Positions 53,601-61,624 of a stretch of DNA of 64,000 nucleotides are shown piece after piece. Below the pieces are notes generated by a model that did not search any database, was not told the DNA's origin, and was given only the letters and a program-made list of their open reading frames with translations. Source of the stretch: HGM04593 sp045591315 (GTDB taxonomy: Bacteria; Bacteroidota; Bacteroidia; Bacteroidales; Bacteroidaceae). Location of the stretch: positions 1-64,000 of the forward strand of contig JAZNSN010000004.1 of assembly GCA_045591315.1 (NCBI GenBank), read 5' to 3'. Positions within the stretch are counted from its first letter, which is position 1. Every line of letters starts with the position of its first letter. Made by a program: the position numbers and the translations under genes.

Positions 53601-54326
53601 TGAAACATATTCAGGATTCAAGCTTACGTAACCGCCCTTGCCATTCTGGATTGTATAGAACTTTGTTGACTCGTCGAAATAGCTTACATATACGGTTGTA
53701 CCGTCAAGTGTTACAACAGCCATCTTGCCATCTACAGGAATTGCAGTAAGAGTAGATTTGCTAACGACATTCTCTGTTGAGAAAGTTGCATCACCGGCAT
53801 AGTTGGTACCTTCAAACACAACACCTGCTGCAGCATCAGTACCAAGGACTTTCACTGTATAGGTCAAAGGACCGGTAATTACAGGCTCCAATGCCCAAGT
53901 TGCCTTTAGGTTAGAAGGAGCATCACAGAATGGATAATAAACACCACCAACGGACTCAACCTTGAAGTAATTAGAGCCGTTCATGATGTAATAATTACCA
54001 TTACCTGCACTGACAAAGGTCAAAAGGCTCTTCTTTGAAAGGGCATCGACATTCCACTGCTGGCAATAGATGTAATAGCCACTCTTTGTCTTGAGGTAAT
54101 ATCCCGAACCAGATGCCTCGAATGTAAAAATCTGCTCATTACTTTCTGCATAAGCGGCCACAGTCACACCACCATTCGTGCCACCAGAATGCTCATCGTG
54201 GTTAGCGGCATTCAAGTAATTGCCGGTACCAACATCTTTAATACGGTACTCCTTACTGGTGTCAATTTGTGCCATTGCACCCACTGTGAGCAACAGCGAC
54301 AAAATAAACAACGTAATCTTCTTCAT
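50673..54326 (-). CDS. secreted GH95-type alpha-fucosidase-like glycosidase with N-terminal accessory domains
   Basis: 1217 residues from MKKITLFILSLLLTVGAMA; the upstream frame to 54380 precedes this signal peptide. The first 370 residues are ricin- or lectin-like repeats (YRIKDVGTGNYLNAAN, FTFEASGSGYYLKTKSGYYIY). GH95 features follow: ALPLGNGELGCMVFGGVRTEELQFNEKTLWSG, NIQMNYWPTEITNLSDLHKPF, HRHISHLMALFP and QIDGNFGVCSGMAEMLLQS. Near the end, IYDLSGRRINGAPAGQVYIENGVKKL is a type IX-like sorting tail. GH95 removes alpha-1,2-fucose or, in some members, alpha-galactose. Convergent with the GH20 pair; together they suit mucin or milk-glycan trimming. Confidence 0.9.
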   Translation of the reverse strand: MKKITLFILSLLLTVGAMAQIDTSKEYRIKDVGTGNYLNAANHDEHSGGTNGGVTVAAYAESNEQIFTFEASGSGYYLKTKSGYYIYCQQWNVDALSKKSLLTFVSAGNGNYYIMNGSNYFKVESVGGVYYPFCDAPSNLKATWALEPVITGPLTYTVKVLGTDAAAGVVFEGTNYAGDATFSTENVVSKSTLTAIPVDGKMAVVTLDGTTVYVSYFDESTKFYTIQNGKGGYVSLNPEYVSNGELMLSNKNTPRDNQGIWAFVKNGSAYKVYNYSTGLSKVIGMTGSEASARAKMVDPSTSSYTIEFDGTLNFGNGEPSYIKWKGTSSQYWNDRNSYLALWNSTGAIGDTGSKFFLEEVDYVDYPDEYIHEISEIQGVSSFSPKNPNTLWYTTSAEAAGVSYPWMEYALPLGNGELGCMVFGGVRTEELQFNEKTLWSGPANTVGAGSGNRTFMNFGSLLIANNDNAVYEGVTDYVRYLDIEEGIAGVEFKNANGTKQVRKYFASAPDQVIAGQYKTEGADKLNLTFMLEPGAGIGAGNVTYKADGTAEFTGAMTSVNFAARMHVVADEGATVTASGKGITVKNATEVTFFLKGATNFNGDMEVLNNYFTTETPADVNARVKSEIEAAAAKDYATLEADHVADFTAITKRMTFDLGLTTPTVDTKTLIDNYFPNNSAANSTANDHLFLEQLYFHYGRYLAISSNRKPIAAPNTLQGIWNDRGSDSPWNSDIHTNINIQMNYWPTEITNLSDLHKPFVNFIIRGAQSDGWKKVGQQYNDGYGWSVLTESSLYNSMSTWGSNYLVANVWYTSHLWTHYRYTQDKEFLKKAFPVMWSCAEFWFHRLIEDRKVYDGTYVAPNEFSAEQHGNESEDGTAHAQQMISYLFQNLTDAIEILGVENTGLSQADVEKLALYLEKTDKGLHTETYDGGWGNPFNGVKSGELLLREWKYSPYSVGERGHRHISHLMALFPMDQITPESEYFVPAVNALKHRGDAATGWSMGWKVNLWARAQDGDHAHIIIKNALKHSTTYGTDQSQGGIYYNLFDSHAPFQIDGNFGVCSGMAEMLLQSAHGYVNILPALPAVWEKGGNVTGMKAMGNFTVDFNWVEGKCQKATVTSNAGAELKVRCARGAMALDKAKITVNGVEVAVTVENGVATIPCVKDDVVEIDFTTETAIAPVVSGDAQNSNGAIYDLSGRRINGAPAGQVYIENGVKKLAK

Positions 54327-54397
54327 AAAATAAGTTTTAAAAGTTAGTATTAAGTTAATAGATTTTATCTTTTTATGCATTATAATACTTCAATTTA

Positions 54398-54405
54398 CAA
54401 AAATA
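54398..54405 (-). promoter_or_regulatory. GH95 promoter, -7 element
   Basis: Minus-strand TATTTTTG, about 72 bp before the ATG at 54326. Confidence 0.45.
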
Positions 54406-54501
54406 TAACATTATTTCGAAAATATCACATATTACTAGTTTTTTAACCACAAATGCTCAAAACAGCCTTGTCCCCAAAAGGGCCTGACATATGAGCGAAA
54501 A

Positions 54502-54531
54502 AATTGTGCCCCGTTTTTTCGGGGCACAATT
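54502..54531 (-). terminator. terminator of the oxidoreductase pair
   Basis: AATTGTGCCCCG, loop TTTTTT, perfect complement; minus strand continues TTTTTTCGC. Lies 6 bp past the flavodoxin-like gene. Confidence 0.9.
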
Positions 54532-54537
54532 AAAAAT

Positions 54538-55152
54538 TTATCTTACAAAACTTGTCGATACAGGCTCTTCGCGCTTGGGCCGTTCCAGTCCCTCGGCATT
54601 CAAAGCCTTTAGCATCCATGCCATATTGCGTGCCAGAGTACGCATTGTCTGCATACCTTCCTCATCTTTAACAACCTCACCGGGAGCAAGCCCATGCACA
54701 CTATTCCAGTACTGCGACGGAACGACCGGCATATTGTTGATTGTAAAGTACTTGTTCAACCTGTCAAAGGTTGCGCTGGCACCACCTCTTCGACAGACAG
54801 CCACGGCAGCTCCTGGCTTGTACTGCAAGTGTGCCTTGCTTGAAAAGAAGAGCCTGTCGAGCAGCGCACACAACGAACCGTTAGGCCCGGCATAATAGAC
54901 CGGTGAGCCGACAATAATGCCATCGGCCTCTTCAAGTTTCTCCCGCATTGTCATATACAACGGGTCGTTGAAGACACAATGCCCCAAACCCTTGCACCTG
55001 AAACAGGCTATACACCCCTGTACCGGTGCGGTTCCTATATGTACTATCTCGCTATCTACACCCAAAGACTCAAGGGTCGCAGCCACCTCAGAGAGGGCGC
55101 GGTAAGTATTTCCCGCCTTACGTGGGCTTCCGTTTATAAGCAGAACTTTCAT
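54538..55152 (-). CDS. flavodoxin-fold NAD(P)H-dependent FMN oxidoreductase
   Basis: 204 residues from MKVLLINGSPRKAGNTYRAL, the FMN phosphate loop. The motif GCIACFRCKGLGHCVFNDPL holds three clustered cysteines typical of the iron-sulfur-flavoprotein-like branch, and IIVGSPVYYAGPNGSLCALLDRLFF is the flavin ring site. An ATG two codons upstream (55158) is equally possible. Probably co-transcribed with the nitroreductase 35 bp upstream. Substrate unknown; quinones and azo or nitro compounds are usual for relatives. Confidence 0.88.
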   Translation of the reverse strand: MKVLLINGSPRKAGNTYRALSEVAATLESLGVDSEIVHIGTAPVQGCIACFRCKGLGHCVFNDPLYMTMREKLEEADGIIVGSPVYYAGPNGSLCALLDRLFFSSKAHLQYKPGAAVAVCRRGGASATFDRLNKYFTINNMPVVPSQYWNSVHGLAPGEVVKDEEGMQTMRTLARNMAWMLKALNAEGLERPKREEPVSTSFVR

Positions 55153-55186
55153 AATCACATCTATTTAGAAACCGTTCGAGTTCTTA

Positions 55187-55873
55187 TCAATCAACAAACT
55201 TCACCTTACCGAAATCACGAGGCTTGGCAGCCGGTTTCTCGTTCGGGTAGCCCATTGCAATGCAGATGCAAAGTTCATATCCGTCACTGAATCCCAGTTT
55301 CGAAAGGACCTTATCCTTATCCGGGCTTGTAAGTATGAAGCGCACCGGACTGCCCAGACATACGGTTCCCAGACCGAGCGAGTTGGCCGAAAGCATTATG
55401 TTCTGCGACAGCAATCCGCAATCTATCGTAGAGAAATCGTAGCTTTTGTCACGTGCAATGAAGAGCCATACCGGAGCATTGTAGAAACAGCCGGCAGCAC
55501 GTTCGTTGCCCGTCGCAGCCATAGCAGCCTTTATTTCGTTCTGGAAAGCCGGGTCATCGACTATACGCACCTCCCACGACTGTTTGTTCTGTCCGCTGGG
55601 AGCGTTTATTCCGCACTTCATAACCTCTTCGACGAGGGCGCGTTCTACAGGTTTTTCCTTGTAGTTGCGTATGCTCCTGCGCGACATTATATTCTCTACT
55701 ACAGCATTGCTGCCAACACTCTTGCAATTGCTTTTGCCTTCACACTCGCCCGAAGCGCACTCGGTCCCATTATTGGTACACTCGCCACACTCTCCTACTG
55801 ACGGAGAACTGTTGCCGCAAGATAATGCAGCCAACAAAGAAAAGCCGCATACGATAGTTCTTACAAGTCTCAT
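55187..55873 (-). CDS. lipoprotein-type nitroreductase with Cys-rich linker
   Basis: 228 residues from MRLVRTIVCGFSLLAALSC, a lipobox with Cys19. A linker of about 40 residues carries five more cysteines (GECGECTNNGTECASGEC, then SNC). The catalytic domain begins VVENIMSRRSIRNYKEKPVE (FMN phosphate contacts), with INAPSGQNKQSWEVRIV and LGTVCLGSPVRF. Most nitroreductases are cytoplasmic; this one should be exported and lipid-anchored, which raises the question of its electron source. The linker could bind a metal or cluster (inference). An earlier ATG at 55885 adds only four residues. Confidence 0.86.
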   Translation of the reverse strand: MRLVRTIVCGFSLLAALSCGNSSPSVGECGECTNNGTECASGECEGKSNCKSVGSNAVVENIMSRRSIRNYKEKPVERALVEEVMKCGINAPSGQNKQSWEVRIVDDPAFQNEIKAAMAATGNERAAGCFYNAPVWLFIARDKSYDFSTIDCGLLSQNIMLSANSLGLGTVCLGSPVRFILTSPDKDKVLSKLGFSDGYELCICIAMGYPNEKPAAKPRDFGKVKFVD

Positions 55874-55969
55874 ACAATAAAACATTTAGTCTAAAATTTA
55901 TTTACAGGTCTGCCGTATCCTATTCCTGGCCACGGCGGGAGTTACAGAAAACGGAACAGCTAAGTTTTT

Positions 55970-56001
55970 CAAAAATAGCACACCAGTTCAACAGCAACAA
56001 A
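55970..56001 (-). promoter_or_regulatory. nitroreductase promoter
   Basis: Minus-strand TTTG (56001-55998), 20 nt, TATTTTTG (55977-55970). Leader of about 95 nt. Confidence 0.6.
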
Positions 56002-56028
56002 GAATTAACAGATTTTAAACGTAAAAAA

Positions 56029-56058
56029 TGTGAGGGTGACATCTATGCCACCCTCACA
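56029..56058 (-). terminator. terminator of the purF-carB unit
   Basis: TGTGAGGGTG pairs with CACCCTCACA around a 10-nt loop; the minus strand continues TTTTTTACG. Lies 19 bp past the carB stop. Confidence 0.9.
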
Positions 56059-56077
56059 CTATCGTAATACTTAATTG

Positions 56078-59000
56078 TTACTTGAACTCATCCCAGCTCT
56101 TGACCGGCATCTCCTTAACGTCAATCTTGCAGAAAGCACGTATGAACGCACTGGCAAGACGGGCATTTGTTATAAGTGGTATATTGTGGTCGATAGCAGC
56201 ACGACGTATGCGATAACCGTTTGTAAGCTCACGCTTTGTATGGTTCTTAGGTATATTGATGATGAGGTCGAAACGATGGTCGGCAATCATCTGCATTACG
56301 TTGTTCTCGGCATTCGGGTCTTCATCGGGCCACATTACCGGTGTTGCTGCCACTCCATGCTCATTGAGGAACTTGGCTGTACCGGAGGTTGCAAAGATAT
56401 TATACCCCTTCTGCGCGAGAAGTACTGTAGATTCGAGCAAATCGACCTTTGACTTGGCAGCACCCGAAGAAACCATTACGTTCTTTTCGGGAACGCTGTA
56501 GCCTACAGCAATCATAGCATTCAGCAATGCCTCTTCAAAGTCGTCGCCGATACATCCCACTTCGCCGGTTGACGACATGTCCACGCCCAATACAGGATCG
56601 GCCTGATGCAGACGGCTGAACGAGAACTGAGAAGCCTTGACGCCAATCCAGTCGATATCGAACGCCGACTTGTCGGGCTGACTGTATGGGGCACCGAGCA
56701 TTATACGTGTAGCAGTCTCGATGAAGTTGCGCTTCAGCACCTTTGAAACAAACGGGAACGAGCGTGAAGCACGCAGATTACACTCTATAACCTTAACCTC
56801 GTTGTTCTTTGCAAGGAACTGTATATTGAAAGGACCTGATATGTTGAGCTCCTTAGCGATGCGGCGGCTGATTTTCTTTATTCTGCGTGCAGTCTCGAAA
56901 TATATCTTCTGTGCAGGGAACACAAGTGTTGCATCACCGGAGTGTACACCGGCAAACTCAACATGCTCCGAAATCGCATACTCCACAACCTCGCCGTTCT
57001 GCGCAACAGCATCGAACTCAATCTCCTTTGTCTCAATCATGAACTGTGAAACCACAACAGGGAACTCCTTTGATACGTCTGCCGCCATCTTGAGGAACTC
57101 ATGCAATTCCTCTTCGTTGTAGCATACGTTCATCGCTGCCCCCGAAAGCACATACGAAGGACGTACAAGTACTGGATAACCCACCTTGTCAACGAATTCC
57201 TTCATATCCTCTATGCTTGTCAGCTCCTTCCACGCCGGCTGGTCTATGCCGAGCTGGTCGAGCATTGCCGAGAACTTGTGACGGTTCTCCGCACGGTCGA
57301 TAGAGAGCGGAGATGTACCAAGAATGGGCACCGACTGACGATGCAGTTTCATTGCAAGATTATTAGGAATCTGTCCGCCTACAGATACAATCACACCGCC
57401 CGGCTGTTCGAGGTCAATAACATCGAGTACACGCTCAAGAGAGAGCTCGTCGAAGTAGAGACGGTCACACATGTCATAGTCGGTTGACACAGTCTCAGGA
57501 TTGTAGTTTATCATTATCGACTTGTAGCCGAGCTTACGTGCTGTCTGTACCGCATTCACCGAGCACCAGTCAAACTCTACAGAGGAACCGATGCGGTATG
57601 CACCTGAGCCGAGAACTACAACCGACTTGTCGGTCTTGTAGTAGTTCACATCGTAGCCCTTGGCTCCGTATGTCATGTAGAGATAGTTTGTCAGTTCGGG
57701 ATGTTCCGAAGCGACAGTATTGATACGCTTTACTGCAGGAAGAATGCCGAGTTCCTTACGGCGCGCACGCACTGCAAGGTTTCCGGTTTCCATATTCTTC
57801 TGCTCCTTGAGTACAAAGCGCGATATCTGGAAGTCGGAGAATCCGAGCACCTTAGCCTGACGCAGAACCTCCTCAGGAAGTTCCTCAAGGGTATTGTACC
57901 CCTCAAGCACCTTCTTGTAGTCAACAATATTCTTCAGTTTGCCCAGGAACCACGGATCTATTTTAGTAAGTTCGCTTATACGCTCTACTGTATAACCCTG
58001 TTCTAACGCCGATGCAATAGAGAAGACACGCATATCAGTAGGATTGGCAAGTTCCTCGTCAAGATTATCGAAGTGCGTATGCTCGTTGCCCACAAAGCCG
58101 TGCATTCCTTGTCCAATCATGCGGAGACCCTTCTGGATAACCTCCTCAAAACTGCGGCCGATAGACATGATTTCGCCTACCGATTTCATGCTTGAGCCAA
58201 TCTGGCGTGACACTCCTGCGAACTTTGTCAAGTCCCAGCGCGGTATCTTGCAAATGAGATAATCGAGTTCAGGGGCCTTATATGCACTGTTTGGAGTACC
58301 CATTTCGCCTATCTCGTCGAGAGTATATCCCAAAGCAATCTTGGCAGCCACAAAAGCAAGAGGATAACCCGTTGCCTTTGATGCAAGAGCTGAAGAACGG
58401 CTCAGACGTGCATTCACCTCTATTACACGATAGTCATTTGTCTCGGCATTGAATGCGTACTGTATGTTGCACTCGCCGACAATACCCAAGTGACGGATAG
58501 CCTTAACCGAAATCTCCTGCATAAATTTCACCTGCTCAGGAGTGAGCGAACAAGTAGGAGCAACAACGATTGACTCGCCGGTATGTATGCCAAGCGGGTC
58601 GAAGTTCTCCATGCTTGCCACAGTGAAGCAGTGGTCATTCGCATCGCGTATAACCTCGAACTCAATCTCTTTCCAGCCTTTGAGAGACTCCTCTACCAGT
58701 ATCTGGCTAGAAAATGTGAATGCACTCTCTGCAAGTTCCTTGAAACTCTCTTCGTCACGGCATATACCGCTGCCTAAGCCACCGAGAGCATAGGCCGAAC
58801 GTACCATGACCGGGAAACCGATCTTACGAGCGGCAGCAAGCGCATCTTCCATACTCTCTACAGCCTGGCTCACCGGTGTCTTCATAGGTATCTCATCGAG
58901 TTTCTTAACAAAGAGGTCGCGGTCCTCGGTATTCATGATAGCCTCTACAGAGGTACCGAGAACCTTTACACCATATTTCTCAAGAATACCCTTCTGGTAG

Positions 59001-59299
59001 AGTTCTGTACCGCAGTTAAGCGCAGTCTGCCCGCCGAAAGCAAGCAGAATGCCGTCGGGACGCTCCTTCTTTATTATCTCCTCGACATTATGTATATCCA
59101 CCGGAAGGAAATACACCTTGTCTGCTATGCCCTCTGAAGTCTGGATAGTCGCTACGTTAGGATTTATAAGCACCGACTCGATACCTTCCTCGCGAAGTGC
59201 CTTGAGTGCCTGTGAACCTGAGTAGTCGAACTCTCCGGCCTGGCCAATGCGAAGCGCACCGGAGCCAAGCAGCAACACCTTTTTAAGTTTCTCTTTCAT
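56078..59299 (-). CDS. carB: carbamoyl-phosphate synthase large subunit
   Basis: Makes carbamoyl phosphate from ammonia, bicarbonate and two ATP for pyrimidines and arginine. 1073 residues, the same as E. coli. Two ATP-grasp halves: LLLGSGALRIGQAGEFDYSG starts the first and VVLGSGAYRIGSSVEFDWCS the second. Each has its LVRPSYVLSG- or MVRSAYALGGLGSG-type ATP loop. The C-terminal regulatory domain (MGS-like) begins about residue 935 with KNVMVSSGAAKSKVDLL and ends KSWDEFK. It lies 23 bp after the PurF-type gene; carA is not adjacent. Confidence 0.97.
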   Translation of the reverse strand: MKEKLKKVLLLGSGALRIGQAGEFDYSGSQALKALREEGIESVLINPNVATIQTSEGIADKVYFLPVDIHNVEEIIKKERPDGILLAFGGQTALNCGTELYQKGILEKYGVKVLGTSVEAIMNTEDRDLFVKKLDEIPMKTPVSQAVESMEDALAAARKIGFPVMVRSAYALGGLGSGICRDEESFKELAESAFTFSSQILVEESLKGWKEIEFEVIRDANDHCFTVASMENFDPLGIHTGESIVVAPTCSLTPEQVKFMQEISVKAIRHLGIVGECNIQYAFNAETNDYRVIEVNARLSRSSALASKATGYPLAFVAAKIALGYTLDEIGEMGTPNSAYKAPELDYLICKIPRWDLTKFAGVSRQIGSSMKSVGEIMSIGRSFEEVIQKGLRMIGQGMHGFVGNEHTHFDNLDEELANPTDMRVFSIASALEQGYTVERISELTKIDPWFLGKLKNIVDYKKVLEGYNTLEELPEEVLRQAKVLGFSDFQISRFVLKEQKNMETGNLAVRARRKELGILPAVKRINTVASEHPELTNYLYMTYGAKGYDVNYYKTDKSVVVLGSGAYRIGSSVEFDWCSVNAVQTARKLGYKSIMINYNPETVSTDYDMCDRLYFDELSLERVLDVIDLEQPGGVIVSVGGQIPNNLAMKLHRQSVPILGTSPLSIDRAENRHKFSAMLDQLGIDQPAWKELTSIEDMKEFVDKVGYPVLVRPSYVLSGAAMNVCYNEEELHEFLKMAADVSKEFPVVVSQFMIETKEIEFDAVAQNGEVVEYAISEHVEFAGVHSGDATLVFPAQKIYFETARRIKKISRRIAKELNISGPFNIQFLAKNNEVKVIECNLRASRSFPFVSKVLKRNFIETATRIMLGAPYSQPDKSAFDIDWIGVKASQFSFSRLHQADPVLGVDMSSTGEVGCIGDDFEEALLNAMIAVGYSVPEKNVMVSSGAAKSKVDLLESTVLLAQKGYNIFATSGTAKFLNEHGVAATPVMWPDEDPNAENNVMQMIADHRFDLIINIPKNHTKRELTNGYRIRRAAIDHNIPLITNARLASAFIRAFCKIDVKEMPVKSWDEFK

Positions 59300-59322
59300 G
59301 ATATATAAATGTTTGTTGTTTC

Positions 59323-61203
59323 TTACTTGTAGAGGTATTTCTCATAATGATATACAAAGGCCTCGTTCACCAGACGGTTTCCGCCGGGTGTAGGATAGAC
59401 ACCGCTGAAGTACCAGTCGCCCAAGTGGTCGGGACATGCATCGTGCAGGCCTTCGAGAGTCTGGAACACCAGTTCAAGGTCGGCATTGAGGTCAACCGGC
59501 TTCAAAAGATCGGCAATCTTCCTTGAAATCTCATCGGCTGTAAACTGACGGTATATCGCACGTGTACAGTTAACCTGCTCTGCATCGGGTTTTCTCAGCT
59601 CCTCAACGCATGCACGGTAGGTCTCGTTTATGAGCGAATGCTTGCCGTTCTCGTAAAGAAGTTCAAGCGCAGCCTTGAATGCGACGAAATGGTCGAACTT
59701 CTCCATATCTATTCCGTAGTAATCGGGATAACGAATCTGAGGGCTCGAAGAGACAACAATAATCTTCTTCGGCTCAAGACGGTCGAGTATATTGAGAATG
59801 CTCTGCTTCAATGTTGTTCCGCGCACGATGCTGTCGTCAATCACCACAAGGTTATCCACCTTAGGCTTTATCGTGCCGTATGTAATGTCATACACATGCG
59901 CTGCAAGGTCGTTGCGCTTGTCGCTTGTAGATATAAACGTACGCATCTTAATATCCTTGTTTGCAACCTTCTCCTGACGTACCTTCTTGGTAACAATGGC
60001 CTTCACCTCCTCCGGAGTGAATTCCTTGCCCGAAGCAAGTTCCTTCACCTTCCACTCGTTAAGGTATTCCTCCATACTCTCCACCATTCCGTAGAACGCC
60101 ATTTCGGCAGTATTTGGGATGAACGAGAATACAGTATTGTCGAGATCGTAATCTATTGCCTTTAGAATCTGGTCACGCAAGTTAGCGCCGAGTTTCTTTC
60201 TCTCCTTATATATATCGCCATCGTTTCCGCGACTGAAATATATTCTTTCGAACGAGCATGGAAGGAATGCTTTCTGCGGCATTATCTGCACGCTTCTCAG
60301 CTCACCGCGCTTGTTCACGATAAGAGCCTCGCCCGGCTTTATCTCAATGACATCCTCGGCCTTCAGGTTCATTGCAGTCTGCAATGCAGCACGTTCGCTT
60401 GTCACGAGGAACACTTCGTCATTGGCATACCAGTATGCTGTACGTACGCCCCACGGATCGCGCATGGCAAACATCTCGCCACTGCCGGTCACGCCGCAGA
60501 ACACATAGCCTCCGTCGAGCATTGGTGTGGAGGTACGCAGGACATTTGCTATATCCACACGTTCTTCAATTGTATTTGTTATATCCATGCCCTCAAGACC
60601 CTCTGCCTCGCAATCCTTGAAGATGCGTTCAACCTCGCGGTCGAGTCTATGACCCATGAGTTCAAGCATGATATATGTATCGGCATGGACACGCGGATGC
60701 TGGCCATGAGAAACAAGTTCATGGAACACATCCTCTACGTTTGTTATATGAAAATTGCCGCACAAGGCAAGATTCTTGGCTCTCCAGTTATTGCGGCGCA
60801 GAAACGGGTGAACATACTGCATACCGGTCTTGCCTGTTGCCGAGTAGCGCAAGTGCCCCATATAAAGTTCGCCGGCAAAGCCGAAGTGGCGATAAGCATA
60901 GTTGGCATTATTCTTCATATCCTTGGGATGAGAAGCGATATTCTTGTTTGCCATTTCAAACACCTCGGAAATGGCACCGGAGCCCTCCGCCCTCTCACGG
61001 AACATATAATCCTCGCCAGGTGAAGCCTTCAGCTTGACACAAGAGATACCCGCGCCCTGCTGCCCGCGGTTATACTGCTTGTTCATAAGCAAGAACAGTT
61101 TGTTCATACCGTATGCCCACGTACCGTATTTCTCCTGATAATAGTTCAACGGCTTGCGCAAGCGAATCATCGCAACTCCACATTCATGTAATAGAGGTTC
61201 CAT
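59323..61203 (-). CDS. PurF-type amidophosphoribosyltransferase (class II glutamine amidotransferase plus PRTase)
   Basis: 626 residues, longer than the typical 470-510. The N-terminus MEPLLHECGVAMIRL puts the nucleophilic cysteine at position 8, so a 7-residue propeptide would have to be removed. NRGQQGAGISCVKL and GHLRYSATGKTG belong to the glutaminase half. The PRPP motif VDNLVVIDDSIVRGTTLKQSI and SSSPQIRYPDYYGIDM mark the PRTase half. The extra length is inserted around residues 400-460 and at the C-terminus. It either makes phosphoribosylamine for purines or is the paralogue that in Bacteroides sits with carAB (recollection); the sequence does not decide. Confidence 0.9.
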   Translation of the reverse strand: MEPLLHECGVAMIRLRKPLNYYQEKYGTWAYGMNKLFLLMNKQYNRGQQGAGISCVKLKASPGEDYMFRERAEGSGAISEVFEMANKNIASHPKDMKNNANYAYRHFGFAGELYMGHLRYSATGKTGMQYVHPFLRRNNWRAKNLALCGNFHITNVEDVFHELVSHGQHPRVHADTYIMLELMGHRLDREVERIFKDCEAEGLEGMDITNTIEERVDIANVLRTSTPMLDGGYVFCGVTGSGEMFAMRDPWGVRTAYWYANDEVFLVTSERAALQTAMNLKAEDVIEIKPGEALIVNKRGELRSVQIMPQKAFLPCSFERIYFSRGNDGDIYKERKKLGANLRDQILKAIDYDLDNTVFSFIPNTAEMAFYGMVESMEEYLNEWKVKELASGKEFTPEEVKAIVTKKVRQEKVANKDIKMRTFISTSDKRNDLAAHVYDITYGTIKPKVDNLVVIDDSIVRGTTLKQSILNILDRLEPKKIIVVSSSPQIRYPDYYGIDMEKFDHFVAFKAALELLYENGKHSLINETYRACVEELRKPDAEQVNCTRAIYRQFTADEISRKIADLLKPVDLNADLELVFQTLEGLHDACPDHLGDWYFSGVYPTPGGNRLVNEAFVYHYEKYLYK

Positions 61204-61223
61204 AAAAAATAAAAATATTTTCC

Positions 61224-61231
61224 GCTAATAT
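61224..61231 (-). promoter_or_regulatory. candidate purF promoter, -7-like TATATTAG
   Basis: Minus-strand TATATTAGCGG, about 20 bp before the purF ATG and right after a terminator T-run. The same GTATATTAGCGG string forms the XRE -7 region. TTTG stands 16 nt upstream. Confidence 0.4.
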
Positions 61232-61233
61232 AC

Positions 61234-61260
61234 AAAAAAAGTCGTTCCAAACGAAACGAC
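61234..61260 (-). terminator. terminator between the small ORF and purF
   Basis: On the minus strand GTCGTT, loop TCGTTTGG, AACGAC, then TTTTTTT. It ends the small transcript upstream of purF or acts as an attenuator if transcription normally continues. Confidence 0.7.
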
Positions 61261-61270
61261 CATAACAAAA

Positions 61271-61375
61271 CTACATAAAAAACACATCAATAACAGAAGA
61301 CACAAGGGCAATATTGACAAGCGGACACCTTTTACGTCCCTCTGCTGCAACATCAATGTAATCCTTGCACTTCAT
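61271..61375 (-). CDS. 34-residue small ORF upstream of purF
   Basis: ATG at 61375-61373, TAG at 61273-61271; product MKCKDYIDVAAEGRKRCPLV then NIALVSSVIDVFFM. The first half is charged with two cysteines, the second hydrophobic. It has its own TATCTTCG promoter about 32 bp upstream and a terminator 11 bp downstream, so a discrete transcript of about 165 nt is predicted. It could be a small protein, a leader peptide of purF-carB, or the apparent frame of a small RNA. No known family. Confidence 0.45.
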   Translation of the reverse strand: MKCKDYIDVAAEGRKRCPLVNIALVSSVIDVFFM

Positions 61376-61406
61376 ATCAAGAAAATGTTTTATTAAAAAA
61401 TCGATG

Positions 61407-61414
61407 CGAAGATA
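61407..61414 (-). promoter_or_regulatory. promoter of the small ORF/purF leader, -7 element TATCTTCG
   Basis: Minus-strand TATCTTCGCAT. It would start RNA near 61400. A -33 TTTG at standard spacing is not evident. Confidence 0.55.
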
Positions 61415-61572
61415 TAAAAATAAAAACAAACAGCATAATTCCAAAGACAAAATTCTTTTAAGAAGAGCATAAGATTCTGTCTATCGGCTCGCCATAAAGA
61501 GTCATGGGCTCTCCATAAAACCACAACGAAGCATTATACATATCACACAACTCTTGGAAAACAAGATATAAA

Positions 61573-61610
61573 GACATGCGGCAAAGCGAAGCCTTGCTTT
61601 GCCGCATGTC
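61573..61610 (-). terminator. terminator of the M20 peptidase gene
   Basis: GACATGCGGCAAAGC, loop GAAGCCTT, perfect 15-nt complement, 15 bp past the peptidase stop. Confidence 0.85.
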
Positions 61611-61624
61611 AGGATTTTCACAAA

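Noticed and set aside
61204..61414. Purine or other known riboswitch ahead of purF
   Set aside because: No conserved core of a known riboswitch was recognised; a small frame and a simple terminator account for the structure.
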